DNA of 64,000 nucleotides from Anaerolineae bacterium (GCA_022821805.1 JAJECX010000029.1:89253-153252); one strand, 5' to 3'. Counted from the first letter of the stretch, positions 34,152 through 43,080 are shown. The notes: generated from the sequence alone by a model not told the origin. Numbers and translations: made by a program.

Positions 34152-34946
34152 TTACGCTTCTCGAGCCCCCGGCGAAAATTGACGCAGCCGCCGGATGAAG
34201 TCCACGCTCTCCAGTTTGCGCTCCAGCAGATGCGCGATATAGCCCAGCAGGATCCCTTCGGCGCGGCGGTGCTGCGCTGGCGTGACGCGCAGGCTGCTGA
34301 CGCGCTCCCAGGCGTCGGCGCTGCGTTGCAAGTGGCGCAGCAGCTTGAGCGTGTCGACGTCGATCTCTGACAAGCGCGAGGATACTTGGGGCGCGGCTGC
34401 GCGGCTGACGACGCCGCCTTCCTCGAAGCTGAAGAACTGCGGCGCCGGCTCTAATTCCAGGCGACTGACGACGCACTCGTTCAGTTCAGGCTTGAAGCCG
34501 GCAAGATCGAGCAGTTGCAGCTCAAAGAAGCGCGCCGCCAAGCGCGGATCGTCAGCGGTGGCGATGCGCGCCAGGGTCTGATGCAGCAGCGCAAAGAGTT
34601 CGCCGCCGTCGTCTTCCTCATCGGCGGTGAAGCGATCCAGCAGTTCGGCGACATAATTGGCGTAGGCGCCGCGCCCCAAGTCTTCGCGCAAGCCCAGGTA
34701 GGGCTCGATTAGCTCAGCCTGGGTCAGGATATCGAGGTTGCGCCCTTTGTAGATGAGGCAGTCGCTGCGGGCGAAAAGCTCGACATGACCGCTGAGCTTG
34801 GCGCTCGGCTTGCGGGCGCCCTTGGCGATGGCGCGGATTTTGCCGCGCGCCGGCGTGATCAGCGTCAGCAGCCGGTCGGATTCGCCGAAGTCGCGGCGGC
34901 TGAGGATGATGGCTTGGGTACGAAATTGACGTTGCTGCTTGGGCAT
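34152..34946 (-). CDS. recO: DNA repair protein RecO
   Basis: The protein has 264 residues from ATG 34946 (MPKQQRQFRTQAIILSRRDFGESDRLLTLIT). The OB-fold start and the GKIRAIAKGARKPSAKLSGHVELF segment are diagnostic of RecO. It loads RecA with RecR on SSB-coated DNA. The helical C-terminal part keeps the family layout (FELQLLDLAGFKPELNECVV), but only one Cys remains where many RecO proteins bind zinc with four, so the zinc site is lost. Longer in-frame upstream sequence is not conserved-looking and is rejected. Confidence 0.92.
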   Translation of the reverse strand: MPKQQRQFRTQAIILSRRDFGESDRLLTLITPARGKIRAIAKGARKPSAKLSGHVELFARSDCLIYKGRNLDILTQAELIEPYLGLREDLGRGAYANYVAELLDRFTADEEDDGGELFALLHQTLARIATADDPRLAARFFELQLLDLAGFKPELNECVVSRLELEPAPQFFSFEEGGVVSRAAAPQVSSRLSEIDVDTLKLLRHLQRSADAWERVSSLRVTPAQHRRAEGILLGYIAHLLERKLESVDFIRRLRQFSPGAREA

Positions 34947-35396
34947 GGGACGCTCGTCTAGCTTGCTCAAACTGATTATACCCGCAGGACGGGTCGGCGA
35001 TGAGCGGCGTCCGCGAATGGCAGTCTTATGGCAAGAGCCGCGGATTGCACAGAGCATTTGGCGACGCTCGGCGCGTTTGTGGCGGAGATCCGCGATTTTA
35101 TGGCGAGAAGTGGCAGTGTATTGGCAAAATCGGACGTTTTATGGCGCATTTGTGGCAATCGCAATATCTTTTTTCGCCGAAAGGGCGTCACATGGGAAGG
35201 GCAAATTGGCGGCGGACGCACCGGGATATGAAGCTGTTAAGGCGCAAATGGAGACAGTGTATTTACAATCGAGCTGCGAGCGGCGACTGTTTGGTCGCGC
35301 GGCGTTTTGGGATGATGGCATGGCGCTGAATTCATTACCCAGGCGCGATTATGGTATACTGGTTGACCGCGCGCGAGCTTGGGCAAGGGTAACACG
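34947..35396. other. Intergenic stretch with helically phased TGGC motifs
   Basis: These 450 bases hold open frames in several registers but no convincing gene. TGGC occurs at 35018, 35029, 35059, 35080, 35101, 35111, 35122, 35142 and 35153, giving spacings of 11, 30, 21, 21, 10, 11, 20 and 11, all near multiples of the 10.5-base helical turn. Several copies are preceded by TTTA or TTTG. Possible protein-binding, curvature or decayed-repeat region. Confidence 0.4.
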
Positions 35397-36095
35397 ATGA
35401 GCAAGATGGTCAGTTTTGGATTGCCGCTGGAAGCAATCCGCGCTTATTGCAATCAGCGCCCCATAAGGCGGCTCTCGCTTTTTGGCTCGGCGCTGCGCGA
35501 AGATTTCTCGCCCGAAAGCGACATCGACTTGTTGGTGGAATACGCGCCAGAAGCAGACATGGATGGTCTTGATATCCGGCAACAGCAAATGGACTTAAGC
35601 GAAATGATTGGGCGGCCTGTGGACCTGGGCACACCACAGACACTCAGTCCTTACATTCGCCAAGAGGTCATCGAAAGCGCCGAGTTGCTCTACGATGTCG
35701 ACGGCGTCTATCCTGGCAGGAGCAAGCCTATGCCGAAAAAGCCGGATAAAGACCGCCTGCGCCTGCTACATATGCGGGACGCGGCTGAGAAAGCCCGCCG
35801 CATTGCAAGTGGTCACACGTGTGCCGATTTAGAGAAAAACGATATGCTGCAGTTGGCTTTGGTGAAAGCGGTTGAAACCATTGGCGAAGCCGCCCGCCAT
35901 GTCAGCGCCGAAACCAGAGCGCTTGCCCCGGATATTGACTGGGGAGATATCGTCGGCATGCGCAACAATCTGGTCCACGCCTATTGGAAAGTCGATTATG
36001 ATGTGCTTTGGGATGTGATCACCGATCGGCTGCCGCCACTAATCATCGAATTGAATCGTCTGATTGAAGCCAAATACGGAGCGCGCAATGAGTGA
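35397..36095 (+). CDS. Single-chain MntA-HepT fusion (nucleotidyltransferase antitoxin + HEPN RNase toxin)
   Basis: The protein has 232 residues from ATG 35397 (MSKMVSFGLP). Residues 1-100 are a minimal nucleotidyltransferase with the exact MntA motif GSX10DXD (G30-S31 to D42-I-D44). Residues about 118-232 are a HepT/DUF86 HEPN domain with the RX4HXY RNase motif at R189...H194-A-Y196 (RNNLVHAY). A 15-residue Lys/Pro-rich linker joins them. In the known system MntA and HepT are separate proteins, and MntA adenylylates the HepT motif tyrosine. Here one open frame encodes both, with no internal stop. The stop overlaps the S10 peptidase start by eight bases. Confidence 0.82.
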   Translation: MSKMVSFGLPLEAIRAYCNQRPIRRLSLFGSALREDFSPESDIDLLVEYAPEADMDGLDIRQQQMDLSEMIGRPVDLGTPQTLSPYIRQEVIESAELLYDVDGVYPGRSKPMPKKPDKDRLRLLHMRDAAEKARRIASGHTCADLEKNDMLQLALVKAVETIGEAARHVSAETRALAPDIDWGDIVGMRNNLVHAYWKVDYDVLWDVITDRLPPLIIELNRLIEAKYGARNE

Positions 36096-37527
36096 AACTG
36101 AGATGAAATGCGGGAATGACAAAACCGAAAGCAGCGAAGAAGCGCCCATCGTCACCTCCCACCAGCTCAAGCTCGCCGACGCGACGCTAGCCTATACCGC
36201 TACCGTCGGCATGATGCCGCTGAAAGACGAGAAGGAGGTCATCGCCGCTCAGATCTTCTATACCGCCTACACGCTTGAATCGGAGGCCGATTCAGCAGCG
36301 CGTCCGCTGATCTTCGTCTTCAACGGCGGACCGGGTTCGGCGTCGATCTGGCTGCACATGGGCGCGCTGGGACCCAAACGGGTTGACATGGGCGAGGAAG
36401 GCTTCATGCCGCCGCCGCCTTTCAAGCTGATTGACAATGCGCATACCTGGCTTGATCTGGGCGATCTCGTGTTCATCGACCCGGTCGGCACTGGGTATTC
36501 GCGCGCGGCTGACCCGGACAATAACGAGAAATACTGGGGGCTGGAAGAAGACCTGGAAGCGGTCGGCGAGTTCATCCGCCTCTTTCTGTCGCGCAATAAA
36601 CGCTGGACCTCGCCGCTTTATCTCGCTGGCGAAAGCTACGGCACAACGCGCGCCGCCGGTCTCGCCGGTCACCTCATCGACCGCGGCATCGCCTTCAATG
36701 GCGTGATCCTGATTTCGACCATAATGAATTTTCAGACCACCCGCTTCACCAAAGCCAATGACCTGCCCTATATGCTCTTTCTTCCAAGCTTCTGCGCAAC
36801 CGCCCATTATCATGGCAAGCTGGACGGTGACTTGCAGCAGCGGGACCTCCGCGGACTTCTGAGTGAGGTGGCTGATTGGGCCGAGACGGATTACACCGTG
36901 GCGCTGGCGAAGGGCGACCGCATAAACGAAGACGAGCGCGCCGCCATCGCCGAGCGGCTATCGCGTTACACCGGCTTGACGCAGCGCTTCATCCTGGGCG
37001 CCGACCTGCGCATCAATATCATGAGCTTCTGCAAGGAGCTGCTGCGCGATGAGAAGCGGGCTGTTGGCCGCCTTGATTCGCGATTCATCGGCATTATGGC
37101 TTCAGCCGAAGGCACGGCTTTCGATTTTGATCCCGCGTCCTACGCCATCTTGGCGCCCTATACCGCCGTGTACAATCAATACGTGCGCGACCAACTCGGC
37201 TACGCAACCGATCACAACTATGAGGTGATGAACGCCAAGGTCAACGAAAATTGGAAGTATCAGGGCGGACGATTTCCGGATACCAGCGAGGGTTTGCGGG
37301 CCGCCTTCGCCAAGAATCCTTTCATGCGCGTGCTGGTGGCGCAGGGTTGGTATGACCTGGCGACGCCATTCCAAGCCGCCTACTACTCGCTGTCGCACAT
37401 GGGCTTGGACGCGAGCCTGCGCGACAGGGTCAGCATCCGCGAATATGAAGCGGGACACATGATGTACCTGCATGAGCCGTCGTTGGCGAAGCTGAAGGCG
37501 GATGCGGCGGGGTTCGTCCGCGAATAG
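36088..37527 (+). CDS. Serine carboxypeptidase (peptidase S10)
   Basis: The protein has 479 residues from ATG 36088, with GGAG five bases upstream, overlapping the fusion gene stop. The family pattern is clear: PLIFVFNGGPGSASIWLHMGALGP (oxyanion hole), FIDPVGTGYSRA, LAGESYGTTRAAGLA (nucleophile Ser), VAQGWYDLATPFQAAYYSL (Asp) and YEAGHMMYLHEPS (His). There is no signal peptide, so it may be cytosolic or non-classically exported, unlike most S10 enzymes. It removes C-terminal residues from peptides. Confidence 0.92.
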   Translation: MSETEMKCGNDKTESSEEAPIVTSHQLKLADATLAYTATVGMMPLKDEKEVIAAQIFYTAYTLESEADSAARPLIFVFNGGPGSASIWLHMGALGPKRVDMGEEGFMPPPPFKLIDNAHTWLDLGDLVFIDPVGTGYSRAADPDNNEKYWGLEEDLEAVGEFIRLFLSRNKRWTSPLYLAGESYGTTRAAGLAGHLIDRGIAFNGVILISTIMNFQTTRFTKANDLPYMLFLPSFCATAHYHGKLDGDLQQRDLRGLLSEVADWAETDYTVALAKGDRINEDERAAIAERLSRYTGLTQRFILGADLRINIMSFCKELLRDEKRAVGRLDSRFIGIMASAEGTAFDFDPASYAILAPYTAVYNQYVRDQLGYATDHNYEVMNAKVNENWKYQGGRFPDTSEGLRAAFAKNPFMRVLVAQGWYDLATPFQAAYYSLSHMGLDASLRDRVSIREYEAGHMMYLHEPSLAKLKADAAGFVRE

Positions 37528-37580
37528 CAGACGTGAAAACCCGACGGATAGCGACTCGAACAAGTTGATTAGGCTTAAGT

Positions 37581-37742
37581 TTACGCATCATTCTGAATGC
37601 GTTTAGGCTTTGCCTTGGTTGGCTTCGGCATTCGTCTTCTTAGCGGGGGCGCATTCTTGTCGTCAGCATATACCTTTTTCGACGATGGGTGAAAGAGGAC
37701 ATTCTTGGTGTCATCTATAATCTCAAACGTTGACTTTGGCAT
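37581..37742 (-). CDS. Small basic protein, 53 residues, unknown function
   Basis: ATG 37742 has a strong AAGGAG about ten bases upstream. The sequence starts MPKSTFEIIDDTKNVLFHPS, continues with KKVYADDKN and ends in a Lys/Arg/Pro-rich tail (RRRMPKPTKAKPKRIQ). The basic, disordered C-terminus suggests nucleic acid binding, but I recognise no family. It lies alone in the spacer between the S10 peptidase and the DNA glycosylase. Confidence 0.55.
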   Translation of the reverse strand: MPKSTFEIIDDTKNVLFHPSSKKVYADDKNAPPLRRRMPKPTKAKPKRIQNDA

Positions 37743-37867
37743 AATCTAACAACTCCTTCGAATCCATCAAATAACTGTGAGGCAAGCGCGTCCCCATTCT
37801 TCAATCGGGCCAAGCGTGTCTAGAGATGTTTGAAACTCATAAACGCGGCTCTGGAAATTGAGACCAA

Positions 37868-37895
37868 GCGGGCGACACAAGTGTCGCCCCTACAA
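37868..37895. repeat. Palindromic intergenic repeat (reverse orientation)
   Basis: CGGGCGACACAAGTGTCGCCCCTACAA: the arms GGGCGACAC and GTGTCGCCC flank AA; the CCCTACAA end shows it lies in the opposite orientation to the 4635 copy. Confidence 0.7.
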
Positions 37896-38016
37896 TTCGC
37901 TGGCGCGGCCGGCGTCGAAACCATAGAGAATAGCCCGCTTTGTTCTTTTCAATCTCGGTGATATCGGCGGTGAAACCGGTGTTTCATACTTGCTTTCGGT
38001 TCTGCGGATTTGCGGC

Positions 38017-38907
38017 TCATTCCCCATGATGCCGCATGATGTCCATCCACATAACCAGCCCGCGCCATGGGCCGAAGCGCTCATAATGCGTTTTGATGTC
38101 GTCAACGCTTCCTTTGACGCCGCCATTATGTCGCTCGGCGAACATTGTGTGGCAGGCGGTGTCGATGGCGATGTGGTCGAAGTGGCCGTACATCCGCGCG
38201 ATGGTGCCAGCGGCGTAATCGCCGAAGCCCTTCAGCGATTTCACCGCCTTGAATAGCGCCGCGCTGTCGAGGCGCAGCCAAGCGCCAAGGTCGATTTCGC
38301 CCTTCGCGATCTTCCCCGCCAGCTCGTACAAGTAGGCGCTGCGGTAGCCGGCGCGAACGGATTCGGCAAATTGGTCGAAGTCCATTGCGGCGATGCGCCC
38401 TGGGCTGGGGAAGGCGTGACAGTCCTTAATGTTTGGATGCGGCGCGCCCAAAAGACAGAGCTGGCGGCACATATTTACCGTCTGCGACCAGCTGCAATTG
38501 GTCGTCAGCAGCACTTTCGCCAGGTCCTCCCAAAGGCTCGGCGCGATCAAGATGCGGCCGCGGCGCTCTTCCTCCAGCCATTCGTAGCTCTGATGCGCGC
38601 GCATGGCCGCGTAAAACGGGCTCAGATCCCAATCGATATTGAGCATCGTTCTGACCGCGCGGCGGAGTTCCGCTTCCAGGCTTTCGGTCATCGGCGCGGA
38701 ATCGGACAAATGCGCCTGTACGCCGTCTGGCGCGCCGCAGATTTGAAGCCGCAGCACATTACCGGCGGCGCTTTCATAGGCGTAAGCGAGCGCGCCTTCT
38801 TCTCCATCCCAAGTGAAGGGCGGCAGCATCAACCAGCCGTGGCTGAGCACGGTCCGCTGGAAATCAAATTGTGGCGCTGTCGGGATGATGAAGCCGATAT
38901 CGCTCAC
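38017..38907 (-). CDS. HhH-GPD superfamily DNA glycosylase (AlkA/OGG-like)
   Basis: The protein has 296 residues from GTG 38907; this start overlaps the DinB stop as GTGA, so the genes are coupled. The helix-hairpin-helix and following catalytic loop are LKGFGDYAAGTIARMYGHFDHIAIDT: the hairpin is KGFGDYAA and the conserved catalytic Asp is in IDT. OGG1/Nth-type enzymes carry a catalytic Lys in the hairpin, which is absent here, so a monofunctional, AlkA-like glycosylase is likely. The N-terminal beta domain (PQFDFQRTVLSHGWLMLPPFTWD) also fits AlkA/OGG. A DinB protein in the same operon is consistent with a damage-related context. Confidence 0.85.
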   Translation of the reverse strand: MSDIGFIIPTAPQFDFQRTVLSHGWLMLPPFTWDGEEGALAYAYESAAGNVLRLQICGAPDGVQAHLSDSAPMTESLEAELRRAVRTMLNIDWDLSPFYAAMRAHQSYEWLEEERRGRILIAPSLWEDLAKVLLTTNCSWSQTVNMCRQLCLLGAPHPNIKDCHAFPSPGRIAAMDFDQFAESVRAGYRSAYLYELAGKIAKGEIDLGAWLRLDSAALFKAVKSLKGFGDYAAGTIARMYGHFDHIAIDTACHTMFAERHNGGVKGSVDDIKTHYERFGPWRGLVMWMDIMRHHGE

Positions 38908-39380
38908 GCCGGCATCTTGTCGAGCACGTCCTGAATCTGCTGGATGTGGTTGATGCCATGCTGGGCGTAGGCGAGCGCCAACTGCTCCAGGTTCATATCG
39001 GGCCGGTCCGGGCTGGAGCCGATGCCGACCTTGCCCCATTCGTCTTCCGTCAGGTTCTCCAGCAGGATCGCCCAACGCGCCTGCAAGCCTTCCAGCAGCT
39101 TCAGCGAATGCTCGATATCGGCGTCTTTCGCGTCCGGGAATTCGGCGATGGCGTTGACATCATAGGCGGTGAACTGAAAGCGGGGGCTGGTCAGGATCAG
39201 CTTGAAGCGGCGAAGGCAGACCATGTGGGTATCGGCGAGGTGGTGGATATTCTGGGCGATCGTCCACTCGGGCGCGTTGTAAGCGGTGGTCAACTGCTCG
39301 ACGCTCAAGCCGCCGACTTGCTCGCGCAGCTGCGCTGGCAGCTTTTGGATGGCGTCAATTGCTTCGGCTCGTGTTTGCAT
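38904..39380 (-). CDS. DinB/YfiT-family metal-dependent hydrolase-like protein
   Basis: The protein has 158 residues from ATG 39380, with AAAGGA ten bases upstream. The YfiT-type pattern is PEWTIAQNIHHLADTHMVCLRRFKLIL, a central TEDEWGKVGI, and YAQHGINHIQQI; His residues in NIHHLADTH and HGINHI are the likely three metal ligands. Function is not established for most of the family; some are thiol S-transferases. It is translationally coupled to the DNA glycosylase gene. Confidence 0.85.
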   Translation of the reverse strand: MQTRAEAIDAIQKLPAQLREQVGGLSVEQLTTAYNAPEWTIAQNIHHLADTHMVCLRRFKLILTSPRFQFTAYDVNAIAEFPDAKDADIEHSLKLLEGLQARWAILLENLTEDEWGKVGIGSSPDRPDMNLEQLALAYAQHGINHIQQIQDVLDKMPA

Positions 39381-39701
39381 CGGGTACGTCCTTTCAATTG
39401 TGGCTGAATCTGGCTGCAATTGTAGCTGCAAGAATCAGTTTTTCCCATTACGCGCGGCGCGAGAACGACAGATATAAGGGCAGCCCATTGAGCCGCCCGC
39501 CCCCATTACGGTGTCTAATTTTGCGGGCGATTCACAGAATCGCCCCTACGAGTGGTATTCAAAAGGTTGATGCTCCATCCCTCGCCAGGCGCGCACTGTC
39601 GCTTGGCTTAGGCAAAACCGCTCTTTGCGCGACTTGTTCTCGGTGGTAAAAGTTGTCGCTAGCGGCTCAGCTAGGTTACGCATTGCGCGAAAGGCTTCCC
39701 C
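39381..39701. other. 321-base spacer with two palindromic repeat units
   Basis: No gene is seen. A decayed unit (GGGCAGCCCATTGAGCCGCCCGC, about 39478-39500) is followed by a reverse-oriented unit at 39523-39550 (GCGGGCGATTCACAGAATCGCCCCTACG, arms GGGCGATTC and GAATCGCCC). The remainder leads into the PfkB gene. Confidence 0.6.
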
Positions 39702-40610
39702 ATGCCACCCAGACCGGACATCGTTGGCATCGGCGTTTGCACGGTTGACCATCTCGTCACCGTGCCGCGCATGCCCCATCAGAACGAAAATATGACGGCG
39801 CTCAACTACGATCGGCAGCCCGGCGGCTTGGCGTCCATTGCTTTGATTGCGGCCGCGCGGTTAGGCGGGCGCGCCAAGATCATCGCGCGCATTGGCGATG
39901 ACGACGCCGGCGCCTACATCCGGCGCGCGCTGGCTGAAGAGGGCGTCGATGTCGCTCAGCTCCTCGTCGAGCGGAGCAGCGAGTCGCATATCTCGGTGAT
40001 CCTGGTGCACGAAGCCTCGGGTGATCGCAGCATTATCACCCGTCCGCCGACGGGAAAGCCGATTTCGTCGAGCGAATTCAGGCGCGAGGACATCACAGCC
40101 GCCCGTGTGCTGTTCGTTGATACGCTGAATGAGGCCACGCTGCAGGCGGCGCGGTGGGCGAAAGAGGCGGGCATGAAAGCGCTGCTTGATCCGGGCTTGT
40201 CCTACGCCGAGATCAAGCCGCTGCTGAAGTATGTCGATGTGCCGATAGTGCCGGAATACTGGGCGCGCGAATTAATGCCTGATCAGCCGCCGATAGCCGT
40301 CGCCGAGCGACTTCGCGACGAAGGCGCTGAAATCGCGGTTGTCACTTTGGGCGAGCGCGGCGCGGTGGTCGCCTGGGATGGGGGCGCGCAATCTGTGCCA
40401 GCATTCCCGGTCGATGTGGTCGATACTACAGGCGCCGGCGATGCCTATCACGGCGCTTTCCTCTACGCGCTGCTGCAAGATTGGGATGTTCCACGAATGG
40501 CGCGTTTCGCTTCCGCCGTGAGCTCGATGAATTGCCGCGCCATGGGTGGCCGCAACGCGCTGCCGACGAAAGATGAAGTTGATCAGTTTATGATTGACAC
40601 TGCAATATGA
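39702..40610 (+). CDS. PfkB-family carbohydrate kinase
   Basis: The protein has 302 residues. The PfkB/ribokinase fold is shown by the N-terminal DIVGIGVCTVDHLVTVPRMP and QPGGLASIALIAAARLGGRAKIIARIGDDDAG, and by the C-terminal active-site motif VVDTTGAGDAYHGAFLYALL with the catalytic Asp. It phosphorylates a sugar or nucleoside-like substrate that cannot be named from sequence. It stands alone, with repeats upstream and HU downstream. Confidence 0.9.
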   Translation: MPPRPDIVGIGVCTVDHLVTVPRMPHQNENMTALNYDRQPGGLASIALIAAARLGGRAKIIARIGDDDAGAYIRRALAEEGVDVAQLLVERSSESHISVILVHEASGDRSIITRPPTGKPISSSEFRREDITAARVLFVDTLNEATLQAARWAKEAGMKALLDPGLSYAEIKPLLKYVDVPIVPEYWARELMPDQPPIAVAERLRDEGAEIAVVTLGERGAVVAWDGGAQSVPAFPVDVVDTTGAGDAYHGAFLYALLQDWDVPRMARFASAVSSMNCRAMGGRNALPTKDEVDQFMIDTAI

Positions 40611-40767
40611 GTCGATGGACTGTCAACTGTAAACTATTATCAATTTATCCAACATGCGAATGGTTATATGTTGCGGTAGAGGCAATTGAAGATTCGGAAT
40701 TCGACCTGTGCAATCAAGAAAAGGTGATATACTACCATGCGAACATTGACGTAAAGGAGCATTTGAC

Positions 40768-41040
40768 ATGAACAAAGCAGAATTAATCGGTTCAATCGCA
40801 GATAAATCTGGGCTGAGCAAGACGGAAGCTGGCAAGGCGCTGGACGCGTTTGTATCGTCGGTTTCGGATGCCCTTAAGGGTGGAGACCGGATTTCGCTGG
40901 TTGGCTTCGGCTCATTTTCCGTCGATAAACGCGATGCCCGCACGGGCAGAAACCCGCGGACTGGCGAGGAAATCCAGATTGCGGCTAAGAATGTCGTCAA
41001 GTTCAAACCGGGCGCTGGCTTGTCCGATGCGGTGAATTAA
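40768..41040 (+). CDS. HU-family DNA-binding protein
   Basis: The protein has 90 residues, the full HU length. MNKAELIGSIADKSGLSKTEAGKALDAF and VGFGSFSVDKRDARTGRNPRTGEEIQIAAKNVVKFKPGAGLSDAV include the DNA-bending arm with RNPRTGE. It compacts and bends DNA as a dimer. AAAGGAG at 40753-40759 lies eight bases before ATG 40768, a strong site fitting high expression, and TATACT at 40728-40733 is a possible -10 box. A terminator follows. Confidence 0.95.
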   Translation: MNKAELIGSIADKSGLSKTEAGKALDAFVSSVSDALKGGDRISLVGFGSFSVDKRDARTGRNPRTGEEIQIAAKNVVKFKPGAGLSDAVN

Positions 41041-41106
41041 ACCCATACAACCATTTTCGGGAAGACGCGGCGTTTCGGATCCCGTAAACGAACTGGCACT
41101 CAATAT

Positions 41107-41142
41107 CAGCCTGCTGAATCAAATCGGCAGGCTGTTGTATTT
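41107..41142 (+). terminator. Rho-independent terminator after HU
   Basis: An 8-bp perfect stem CAGCCTGC (41107-41114) / GCAGGCTG (41127-41134) with a 12-base loop is followed by TTGTATTT, 66 bases past the HU stop. Confidence 0.6.
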
Positions 41143-41268
41143 GGCCGCCTTCTCGCGCTAGTCGGGCAGGGGCGCCTTATCTTATGGCGCGGCGCGACAG
41201 AAACGCGTGTACGGGCGAGCCGGTGGCTCGCTCCATAGATTCTTTGCCGGTACGGTTGGCTGGCTATA

Positions 41269-42072
41269 TCAACAGAGCTTGCACTGCCGCAGGTAATCCA
41301 GGCAAGCAGCAAGTTCGGCTTTGCGCTTGCGTTCATCATGCGCGGGAGGCCCGTCCACGACCAGCCAGCCGCTATAATCCAGTTTCCGCAGCAGCACGCC
41401 GATCTCGGTGAAGGGCAGCCCGCCCGCGCCCGGCAAAGCGGCGTCATCATCTGCCAGGTAGATGACGCTGAGCGCATTCAGATGATTCGCAAGACATTCG
41501 AGCAGATTCGCTTCTTCCAGCGCCATGTCGCCGGTATTCGCGGCGATAGTGATCATCGGATGACGATCCACCTGCTGGCAGAACATGTCCGCCTGCGCCA
41601 GCCGGGTGAGGAAGGCCGTTTCATCGCGGTTGAGCGGCAGCAGCGCCAGCTTGGTATCCATCGCCTCGGCGAGGTCGGAAAAGCCACGCAGCAGCCAGAT
41701 CAGCAATTCCTTTTGCAGTTCCATCGGCGAAGCGAATGGCGTCAGATCGGGCATGTCAGTGGCGCCGTATTGCGGCGCGAAGGCGACGTAATCGGCGTCG
41801 AGATCAAGCGCGCAGCTTAGCGCCTCGCGCAGCAGGTCGTTGGCTCGTTGGCGACGATTGATATCGGCCGAGACCCAGCCGTCGGTCTTGCCCATATGTA
41901 AACCGCTGGCGGCTAAGCCGTGCGCTCGCAGCGCGTCGTCAATCGTATTGATTCGGTCGTCAAGCCGGTCGGCAGCGAATTCGACGCCGGCGAAACCCAG
42001 CTTGCGCGCCAGGGCAAGCCGCTCTTGGACAGTGGCGCCGGGCAGCAGTTGTTCTCGAATCGCCAGCTTCAT
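41269..42072 (-). CDS. Sugar phosphate isomerase/epimerase-like TIM-barrel protein
   Basis: The protein has 267 residues. It follows the AP-endonuclease-2/xylose isomerase-like layout: TVQERLALARKLGFAGVEFAADRLDD, HGLAASGLHMGKTDGWVSADINRRQRA, ALDLDADYVAFAPQYG, and the late strand YSGWLVVDGPPAHDE. The usual metal ligands (two Glu, His, Asp) are only partly conserved, as TKLALLPLNRDE replaces the common LxLExxN, so catalysis is uncertain. It lies six bases downstream of moxR and is cotranscribed with it. Confidence 0.75.
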   Translation of the reverse strand: MKLAIREQLLPGATVQERLALARKLGFAGVEFAADRLDDRINTIDDALRAHGLAASGLHMGKTDGWVSADINRRQRANDLLREALSCALDLDADYVAFAPQYGATDMPDLTPFASPMELQKELLIWLLRGFSDLAEAMDTKLALLPLNRDETAFLTRLAQADMFCQQVDRHPMITIAANTGDMALEEANLLECLANHLNALSVIYLADDDAALPGAGGLPFTEIGVLLRKLDYSGWLVVDGPPAHDERKRKAELAACLDYLRQCKLC

Positions 42073-42078
42073 CAGGCT

Positions 42079-43080
42079 TTAGCTCGCCGTCTTGGTCACG
42101 GTCGATAAGACATCGGCGATCAGGTCATCGGCGCTGATGTCCTCAGCCTGCCCCTCGAAATTGAGCAGTATCCGGTGACGGAGCGCGGCGGGCGCCACTG
42201 CTGCGATGTCTTCAAAAGAGACGTTGCTGCGCGTTTCCAGCAGGGCGTTAATTTTAGCGCCGATGATTAATGCCTGCGCCCCACGCGGGCTGGCGCCATA
42301 GCGCGCGTATTGCTTGATTGCAGGCGCGGCTTCGTCGCTTTCCGGGTGAGTGGCGACGATGATGCGCGCCACATATTCGCTGACATGCGTGGGTATGGGC
42401 GTACTCAGCGCCAGCCGGCCCATGCCGCTCACCTGCGCGCCGTCAGCGACTCTGCCCGCTTGCGGCTGCTCGACGCCGGTCGTCCGCTCCAGGATCGTGA
42501 TCAATTCGGATACTTGGGGAAAGGCAATATTGACCTTGAACAGGAAGCGATCAAGCTGGGCTTCGGGCAAGGGATAGGTGCCTTCCATCTCCAGCGGATT
42601 CTGGGTCGCCAGCACGAAGAAAGGCGCTTCCAGGTCGTAGCGCCGCCCGGCGACTGTGACCGTCTTCTCTTGCATCGCTTCTAGCATCGCCGATTGGGTT
42701 TTGGGCGTCGCTCGATTGATTTCATCGGCGAGGACCAGATTGGCGAAGATGGGACCGGCTTGAAAGCGAAACTCTCGGCGTCCGTCTTCGGTTTCTTCGA
42801 GGATGTCGGTGCCGACGATGTCGGCTGGCATCAGATCGGGCGTGAATTGAATGCGCGAAAAACGCAGGTCGAGCACATCGCCCAGGGTGCGGATCAGCAT
42901 CGTCTTGCCCAAGCCGGGCACGCCTTCCAGCAGGGCATGGCCCCCCGCCAGCACACAGATGACGACGCTGCGCACAACATCGCGCTGTCCGACGATGACC
43001 TTGCCGACTTCCGCCTCGATATCGCGGGCGATCTCGCCGAATTGCTCGAGTCCCATTTCCGCGCTTGCCGCTTCGCTCAT
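42079..43080 (-). CDS. MoxR-family AAA+ ATPase
   Basis: The protein has 333 residues. AAA+ motifs are Walker A EGVPGLGKTMLIRTL, Walker B LVLADEINRATPKTQSAMLEAM, sensor 1 FFVLATQNPLEMEGTYPLPEAQLDRF and sensor 2 YGASPRGAQALI. MoxR ATPases usually work with VWA/DUF58 partners as chaperones or activators of metal-containing complexes. No such partner gene is in this window; the next gene is an isomerase-like protein. Start ATG 43080. Confidence 0.92.
   Translation of the reverse strand: MSEAASAEMGLEQFGEIARDIEAEVGKVIVGQRDVVRSVVICVLAGGHALLEGVPGLGKTMLIRTLGDVLDLRFSRIQFTPDLMPADIVGTDILEETEDGRREFRFQAGPIFANLVLADEINRATPKTQSAMLEAMQEKTVTVAGRRYDLEAPFFVLATQNPLEMEGTYPLPEAQLDRFLFKVNIAFPQVSELITILERTTGVEQPQAGRVADGAQVSGMGRLALSTPIPTHVSEYVARIIVATHPESDEAAPAIKQYARYGASPRGAQALIIGAKINALLETRSNVSFEDIAAVAPAALRHRILLNFEGQAEDISADDLIADVLSTVTKTAS

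Noticed and set aside
34939..35400. Overlapping plus-strand frames of 109-153 codons after recO
   Set aside because: They are Trp/Arg-rich because of the TGGC repeats and lack ribosome sites and family resemblance.
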